5,047 nucleotides of DNA. Origin: Geobacteraceae bacterium. Lineage in GTDB: Bacteria > Desulfobacterota > Desulfuromonadia > Geobacterales > Geobacteraceae. Below, in pieces: positions 1 to 5,047 of this stretch. Under the pieces are notes generated by a model. That model saw nothing but the letters and a program-made list of their open reading frames with translations, was not told where the DNA came from and did not search any database. Every line of letters starts with the position of its first letter. Positions within the stretch are counted from its first letter, which is position 1. Where the stretch lies: contig JAAZOO010000438.1 of assembly GCA_012797715.1 (NCBI GenBank), positions 1 to 5,047 of the forward strand, given 5' to 3'. Both the position numbers and the translations under genes were made by a program.

Positions 1-892
1 CCCGCTCCTCCGGGGTGAGATCGAGTTCCAGGATCGTCTCCACCCCCCCCGCACCTATCACGCAGGGGACGCCCGCGAAGTAGCCGTGCACACCGTATTC
101 GCCTTCAAGGAGCGCACACACGGGAAGAACCCGCTTCCGGTCGCGCAGGATGGCTTCCGCCATGGCCAGGGCCGCTGTTGCAGGAGATACGAAGGCCGAC
201 CCCTTCATGAGCCCCACGATCTCTCCTCCCGCCCTGCGGGTGCGCGCCACGAGCCCCTCCATAACCTCTTCGGCCTTTTCCGCACCGTATTTCTGCTCGA
301 GAAGGAATCGGACCGGGATTCCCGACACATTGGCGAACCTGACCAGGGGAACCATATCGTCGCCATGCCCTCCCAGGACCAAGGCATGGACATCCTGCAC
401 CGCCACGCCCAGCTCCAGTGCTATGAAGGAAGCGAAACGAGCCGAGTCGAGAACGCCCGCCATTCCCATGATACGGTTCCTGGGAAACCCGGTGACCTTG
501 CGAACCAGCGTCACCATGGCATCGAGCGGATTGGTGAGAACGATGACAAAGGCGTTCGGCGTAAGGTCCCGGATCATCTCCGCCACGGATTGAACGATTT
601 TTGCATTCACGGTAACCAGGTCGTCCCGGCTCATCCCCGGTTTCCGCGGGATTCCGGCCGTCACCACGACCAGATCCGCGTCCCGGATATCCTCGCGGCA
701 ACTCGTTCCCAAAAGACGGGAATCGTAGCCTTCGATGGGTGAAGCCTCGATGATGTCGAGCATTTTCCCCACCGCCATGTCCTCGACAATATCGAAGAGA
801 ACGATATCCCCCAGTTCCTTTTGTGCCATGAGGTGCGCGAGGGTGCCGCCGATCTGTCCACCGCCGATCAACGCTATCTTCTTGCGTGCCAT
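1..892 (-). CDS. mdh: Malate dehydrogenase, LDH-like type (3' end cut by window edge)
   Basis: The protein interconverts malate and oxaloacetate with NAD(H) in the cytoplasmic TCA cycle. I translated 297 codons; the family runs to about 310-320, so roughly 20 C-terminal residues lie outside the window. The N-terminus MARKKIALIGGGQIGG carries the Rossmann GxGxxG (residues 10-15), and Asp34 ends the second strand, as expected for NAD binding. The active-site loop PRKPGMSR (82-89) supplies Arg83 and Arg89. Arg83 replaces the Gln of lactate dehydrogenases and marks the enzyme as MDH. NPLDAM (121-126), Asp149 and Arg152 in LDSARF, and catalytic His176 in GGHGDD are all present. The ATG at 892 has GGAGG five bases upstream. 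It follows icd by 122 bases and is probably co-transcribed. LMKGSAF (around 210) seems one residue shorter than the LLKTGSAF I recall in relatives. The start and identity are secure. Confidence 0.96.
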   Translation of the reverse strand, partial: MARKKIALIGGGQIGGTLAHLMAQKELGDIVLFDIVEDMAVGKMLDIIEASPIEGYDSRLLGTSCREDIRDADLVVVTAGIPRKPGMSRDDLVTVNAKIVQSVAEMIRDLTPNAFVIVLTNPLDAMVTLVRKVTGFPRNRIMGMAGVLDSARFASFIALELGVAVQDVHALVLGGHGDDMVPLVRFANVSGIPVRFLLEQKYGAEKAEEVMEGLVARTRRAGGEIVGLMKGSAFVSPATAALAMAEAILRDRKRVLPVCALLEGEYGVHGYFAGVPCVIGAGGVETILELDLTPEER

Positions 893-897
893 TGTCT

Positions 898-902
898 CCT
901 CC
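898..902 (-). promoter_or_regulatory. Ribosome binding site of mdh
   Basis: On the minus strand the sequence reads GGAGG, then AGACA, then ATG. This is a full-strength Shine-Dalgarno core with 5-base spacing, and it fixes the mdh start at 892. Confidence 0.85.
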
Positions 903-958
903 GATCACTCCACACTGCAGACGTTCCGCACCGACATATGAGCAGGGTTCGACACGGG

Positions 959-994
959 GTGAGGGGCCCGGGAAGGGCATCCGCCCCCTCTCAC
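959..994 (-). other. Stem-loop in the icd-mdh spacer
   Basis: On the minus strand GTGAGAGGGG is followed, after about 18 bases, by CCCCTCAC. This gives 8 pairs with a 2-base GA bulge. An alternative small hairpin, GGGC-GGAT-GCCC, lies inside the loop. No U-run follows either form, so this does not look like an intrinsic terminator. It could be an mRNA-stabilising or processing element between icd and mdh, or chance pairing in GC-rich DNA. Nothing else is recognisable in the spacer between icd and the mdh ribosome binding site. Confidence 0.3.
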
Positions 995-1014
995 GGCAGA
1001 TCGCCGCGGGGGAT

Positions 1015-2406
<1,392 letters not shown>

Positions 2407-2412
2407 TCTCTT

Positions 2413-2417
2413 CTCCT
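2413..2417 (-). promoter_or_regulatory. Ribosome binding site of icd
   Basis: AGGAG on the minus strand lies 6 bases before the ATG at 2406. It supports that start, which also gives the ICD N-terminus its expected KITISNG..PIIPFIEGDG opening. Confidence 0.8.
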
Positions 2418-2512
2418 GTCGATAGTATTACAAGCCTCTTGGGATAGTGCGGAAACACGCTCCCCTCAAATGCGTCATCTCTCTCCCCCTGTCCGGGGAT
2501 CCTATCCGCATG

Positions 2513-2541
2513 AATGTATCCGGTTTGCCCCATTATGGCAA
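2513..2541 (-). promoter_or_regulatory. Candidate sigma70 promoter for icd(-mdh)
   Basis: The minus strand reads TTGCCA (2541-2536, 5 of 6 against TTGACA), a 17-base spacer, then TACATT (2518-2513, 4 of 6 against TATAAT). Transcription would start near 2506 and leave about 100 bases of untranslated leader before icd. It sits just downstream of the stop of the membrane protein gene, where a separate icd promoter would be expected. This is a consensus match by eye only. Confidence 0.4.
2525..2541. promoter_or_regulatory. Dyad overlapping the -35 box, possible operator
   Basis: The 17-base element TTGCCATAATGGGGCAA (minus strand) is an imperfect palindrome with TTGCC/GGCAA ends, 6 of 8 positions paired around a central base. 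It overlaps the proposed -35 hexamer of icd, a position suited to repressor binding. No regulator is identified. No T-run follows, so it is not a terminator. Confidence 0.25.
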
Positions 2542-2543
2542 GA

Positions 2544-3137
2544 TTAATTGAGGGAAAACCCCTCTCCGGACGGCAACGCGCAGCGCACTCCCCGGCGCAC
2601 GACACTGAACAGCGCATACAGGAACACGAGCGGATCCACCAGATAGTCCCACAGATTGGAGGACCAGGAAAGATGAAGGGCAAATGCGGCAACCGGGAAA
2701 GCAAGATAATATGCCGCCGACGGTTGCCGACGAAAGAGGATAAGGCCGCCGAAGGCGACAGCAGCCAAAATCCACCAGGGCCGATACCCCCACTGGTAGG
2801 GATCCGCGGCAAAGGGTCCCAGCGAAAGAGGATAGAGTATCAGGCCCGAAAGGAGGATCATCCCCAGGAACCAGTCGCGGGCATTGTTTTTTCCGCCTTC
2901 TCCGCCGAAAAGAGACATCATGGAAAGCATGACCGTAACAGCGCTCACATCGCCGACAATACCCCGCAGGTAAGCGGCCGCGGACAAGCCTTTCCAGAGA
3001 GGCAGGAATGCCATGCCCGTCAGCGCGGCGGCAACCAGGCGGCGAGCTGACGTTTTTTTCAAAGGGATTACGGCCATCACTCCCCATGCAAGGACAAGCG
3101 CCGAACCGACTAATCCCCACAAATCGCGCGGATCCAT
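2544..3137 (-). CDS. Polytopic inner-membrane protein of unknown function
   Basis: I do not recognise a named family. The 197-residue product is very hydrophobic, with about six or seven likely membrane segments: 7-26, 33-48, 57-79, 88-109, 120-134, 141-156 and 162-180. There is no signal peptide apart from the first segment. Short polar stretches that may be conserved are LRGIVGD (57-63), DPYQWGY (112-118) between segments 4 and 5, and the aromatic-acidic SNLWDYLVDP (160-169). The tail after 181 is short and basic. The start overlaps the stop of the Asp-box gene: GTG at 3140 and ATG at 3137 are both in frame. I chose the ATG, which shares one base with the TGA and has GAGGA about 8 bases upstream; the GTG would add one residue. 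Tight coupling implies that it works with the two genes before it, perhaps as a partner or transporter in envelope glycan assembly. That role is inference. Confidence 0.85.
   Translation of the reverse strand: MDPRDLWGLVGSALVLAWGVMAVIPLKKTSARRLVAAALTGMAFLPLWKGLSAAAYLRGIVGDVSAVTVMLSMMSLFGGEGGKNNARDWFLGMILLSGLILYPLSLGPFAADPYQWGYRPWWILAAVAFGGLILFRRQPSAAYYLAFPVAAFALHLSWSSNLWDYLVDPLVFLYALFSVVRRGVRCALPSGEGFSLN
2550..2564 (-). terminator. Weak possible terminator at the end of the envelope gene unit
   Basis: On the minus strand GAGGG-GTTTT-CCCTC forms a 5-pair stem over the last codons of the membrane protein gene. It is followed by AATTAATCTT, which is A/T-rich but not a true U-run. It could slow or end transcription before the icd promoter. 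The stem is short and inside coding sequence, so confidence is low. Confidence 0.2.
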
Positions 3138-4294
3138 CACTCCATCCTCACTTCAGGGTTTGCCAAAGCAGCGGGAGAAATCAACCGATGGGCTATTTTC
3201 CTGCGCTTCCAGGTATATACCAGGTGAATCATTCCCTCCCGATCCTGCAGGAGTGCCGGATAGGAGAACTCGTCACCCGTCTCGGGGCTGTTTTCCACGG
3301 AAAAGGCCTCCCCCCAGTTCATTCCGGAGTCGGAAGAGAGAAACAGGCTCAGTTTTTGACGGCCGTCCGTCAGGGGATTGCAGGCCAGCAGCAGCCTGCC
3401 GTCGCTCAGGCGCAGGAGCGCCACGGAGGAATCGGGATTGGCAAGGGGCAGGTATGGACGGGCAAGCCAGCGGTCCTCTCCGTCACGAAGGGCCGCTACG
3501 GCAATCCGCCTTGGTTCGGTGCCGGCGTTTCGCAGCAGAGCCAGAAACTCCCCCTTTTCCGGGATCGGCGCAACAGCCGGTTGCAGCAGCGGTCCGCCGC
3601 CCGGCATCCTCTGTTTGTCCAGCACCATGCCGCGGTCATCCAGCCGCAGGATCTCGCCATGTTTGGTAAAGAGCTCGTGGTAGGAAGGAAGGACGAAACC
3701 GCCGCCCATGAGCGGAACGGGCTGGGTACGGGCAAGTGTGCTCAGGTTGAAGAAGGGCGCCGTTACCAGTCTTTCGGCCCTGGACCAGCTTGCGCCCCCG
3801 TCAGCGGAGACCCGGTGATTCAGGGCGGAGGTGCTCCACCCCCCCACGGAGGTACTGACATACCAGAGGTGGAGGCGGCCGGCCGTGTCGCATCCCAGCA
3901 CCGGATTGCCGACCTTGCGGACGTACCTGGCGGTATCGCGGCCGGTCTGGTGGGGATCGGCGATTATGCACGGCCTGGCCCATCGGCCGCCCCTCAGCAG
4001 TGAACAGTATATTGCCACATCCCTGGCGCCCTCGCGCGAACCCGCGAACCAGGCGCAAACGACCGTACCATCCGTGAGCCGCGCCAGGGTTGCCGCATGC
4101 ACGGATGGGGCGACAGACGGCAGAAAAGTCAGGCGGTTCAGGGGCGGGACGGTACTGCCGTCTGCGGCTGCAGGATATGCCACCTGGCGGTTCCCAAGAG
4201 CCGGAATTGTCCCGTAATGGACCCGGTACGCGGCGGCCAGGAGTGCGATCGCAAGAACCAGAAGCGGCAGGGCTGCGGTGGAGCACTTATTCAT
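3137..4294 (-). CDS. BNR/Asp-box beta-propeller protein, 'sialidase family' fold
   Basis: The 385-residue product has a hydrophobic N-terminal segment (about 7-23) after MNKCS, suggesting a signal peptide or membrane anchor and a periplasmic propeller. Two canonical Asp boxes (SxDxGxxW) are visible: SADGGASW at 163-170 and SSDSGMNW at 320-327. Around 66-100, HAATLARLTDGTVVCAWF followed by GSREGARDVAIY matches the start of the BNR_2-type repeat as I know it. Other blocks are RKVGNPVL (126-133), SYHELFTKHGEILRLD (204-219) and DEFSYPALLQ (341-350) before HLVYTWKRR. The FRIP motif of true sialidases is not seen, so sialic acid cleavage should not be assumed; glycan binding or another glycosidase activity is possible. 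The chosen ATG lies 7 bases past the upstream stop. An in-frame ATG at 4315, overlapping the upstream gene, would add MNAGDPA. The open frame continues to 4540, but that extension is an arginine/cysteine/tryptophan-rich shadow of the upstream gene. The 3' end overlaps the next gene. Confidence 0.88.
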   Translation of the reverse strand: MNKCSTAALPLLVLAIALLAAAYRVHYGTIPALGNRQVAYPAAADGSTVPPLNRLTFLPSVAPSVHAATLARLTDGTVVCAWFAGSREGARDVAIYCSLLRGGRWARPCIIADPHQTGRDTARYVRKVGNPVLGCDTAGRLHLWYVSTSVGGWSTSALNHRVSADGGASWSRAERLVTAPFFNLSTLARTQPVPLMGGGFVLPSYHELFTKHGEILRLDDRGMVLDKQRMPGGGPLLQPAVAPIPEKGEFLALLRNAGTEPRRIAVAALRDGEDRWLARPYLPLANPDSSVALLRLSDGRLLLACNPLTDGRQKLSLFLSSDSGMNWGEAFSVENSPETGDEFSYPALLQDREGMIHLVYTWKRRKIAHRLISPAALANPEVRME

Positions 4295-4299
4295 GGCAG

Positions 4300-4306
4300 G
4301 ATCACC
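4300..4306 (-). promoter_or_regulatory. Unusual ribosome binding site of the Asp-box gene
   Basis: No GGAGG precedes the ATG at 4294. Instead GGTGATC ends 5 bases upstream, spans the upstream TGA stop, and complements the GAUCACC part of the 16S rRNA 3' tail. This extended pairing, together with possible reinitiation by ribosomes ending the upstream gene, favours 4294 over 4315. Confidence 0.35.
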
Positions 4307-5047
4307 GGCATTCATCCGCCGCCCACCGCTCAGCCGCGTCATGGGGCGCCAGGGGTGACTCCACCAGATATTCCCGCACGAACAGAAGCTCGAACAGTTT
4401 CCCCTCCAGGAACATCTCACGCAACTCCTTTCCCTTGTGCCTGGTCCGCATATCCAAGCGTTCGCCCACGATGACGCAGCCGGGGCATCGGGCCAGTACC
4501 GACCTGCGCGTACCCTCCTGAATTGGTACCTGCACCGCAAACAGCGGATACCGTTCTGACAACTGTCTGATGGGGAGATTCAAGCCCGTCTGATAGCTGT
4601 GGATGTCCGCGCCAGGAAGGAGAAAGCGGATCCGCTCGTCCTTTGCCCGGAAGTTGCTCGGGACCCACACCTGTCGGCCGCGCATTTTCTCGCGGACTTC
4701 CAGGGGAAACACCCCCATGCGGATGTCCAGGGGGCGCACAAAGGAAGCGAACACCAGATAGAGCAGGAGCGGGACCGTCACAGCCAGAGGGCGGGTAAAC
4801 CTCGGAATGAAAATACCGGCCGTGATAAACACGGCGCACGCGGCCAGCAGCAGCCAGTAATGGGCAGGATATGCCCCGCAGCCGCCCATCTGGGCGTGCA
4901 GCCGAATGGAGAGTACGGTGACGACAGTCAGGATTACTCCTCCGCAAATGAACGTCGCAAGGAAAACTCGGCGGCCGATTCTCTCCCATTCCAAGGCCAG
5001 GAGCACGGCAACGGCGGGCATGGCCGGCAGCAGGTAGCGGCCGGACC
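4302..5047 (-). CDS. GT-C (ArnT/PMT-type) membrane glycosyltransferase, C-terminal part
   Basis: Only the last 247 codons are present; the 5' end lies beyond the window. The visible part opens with SGRYLLPAMPAVAVLL, the RYLLPxxPA signature common in late membrane segments of GT-C enzymes that transfer sugars from polyprenyl-phosphate donors. Three more membrane segments follow: RVFLATFICGGVILTVVTVL, YWLLLAACAVFITAGIFI and LAVTVPLLLYLVFASFV. After them comes a soluble domain of about 140 residues, probably periplasmic, with GRQVWVPSNFRAKDE, IRFLLPGADIHSYQTG, YPLFAVQVP, and CPGCVIVGERLDMR near the end. The catalytic N-terminal loop with its acidic residues is off the window, so substrate and activity cannot be judged. 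A methionine at 5021 is internal, not the start, because the frame stays open and family-like upstream. Seven bases separate its stop from the Asp-box gene, which suggests an operon that modifies lipid, polysaccharide or protein at the envelope. The family call is firm in type but not in function. Confidence 0.8.
   Translation of the reverse strand, partial: SGRYLLPAMPAVAVLLALEWERIGRRVFLATFICGGVILTVVTVLSIRLHAQMGGCGAYPAHYWLLLAACAVFITAGIFIPRFTRPLAVTVPLLLYLVFASFVRPLDIRMGVFPLEVREKMRGRQVWVPSNFRAKDERIRFLLPGADIHSYQTGLNLPIRQLSERYPLFAVQVPIQEGTRRSVLARCPGCVIVGERLDMRTRHKGKELREMFLEGKLFELLFVREYLVESPLAPHDAAERWAADECR

Noticed and set aside
1..892. Lactate dehydrogenase instead of malate dehydrogenase
   Set aside because: The substrate-specificity position in the PRKPGMSR loop is Arg, as in malate dehydrogenases, and the gene neighbours icd.
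105..980. Long open frame on the minus strand overlapping mdh in another frame
   Set aside because: The product is rich in Gly, Arg, His and Pro with no family resemblance. The true mdh frame over the same bases has every expected catalytic motif.
2484..2499. CCCC/GGGG inverted pair near 2490 as a terminator
   Set aside because: It has only four or five pairs with no U-run on either strand; it lies inside the likely icd leader.
2514..4217. Plus-strand open frames opposite the membrane and Asp-box genes
   Set aside because: They are antisense to genes supported by Asp boxes, membrane segments and coupled junctions, and their translations lack domains.
4295..4540. N-terminal extension of the Asp-box protein to an ATG at 4540
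   Set aside because: The additional residues are rich in Arg, Cys and Trp, lie wholly over the glycosyltransferase reading frame, and would bury the hydrophobic N-terminal segment.

Overview
This is a GC-rich bacterial window (judged by eye) in which every supported gene lies on the minus strand, so transcription runs from high to low coordinates. There are five protein genes. The first and last run off the window edges. No spacer without a gene exceeds about 140 bases. I see no RNA gene, insertion sequence or CRISPR array. Adjacent NADP-type isocitrate dehydrogenase (icd) and LDH-like malate dehydrogenase (mdh) genes, with an MDH N-terminus beginning MARKKIALIGGGQIGG, point to a Geobacter/Desulfuromonas-type organism (Desulfobacterota). 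This rests on remembered gene order and protein character, not on a search.

Right half (2544-5047), in transcription order: (1) the 3' end of a GT-C membrane glycosyltransferase of ArnT/PMT type with a soluble C-terminal domain; (2) a membrane-anchored or secreted BNR/Asp-box beta-propeller protein of the 'sialidase family' fold; (3) a small polytopic membrane protein of unknown function. The first two are 7 bases apart. The second and third share a base in a TGATG junction. They look like one translationally coupled unit acting at the envelope, probably on lipid-linked or surface glycans. This trio is the least described part of the window.

Left half (1-2543): a 137-base spacer carries a plausible sigma70 promoter overlapped by a dyad. 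It is followed by icd and, after 122 bases containing a stem-loop, by mdh. mdh is cut by the window edge after 297 codons. The two enzymes catalyse the isocitrate to 2-oxoglutarate and malate/oxaloacetate steps of the TCA cycle and are probably co-transcribed. The ICD keeps all the E. coli NADP, metal and substrate residues that I could align, but carries about 47 extra residues in one loop.
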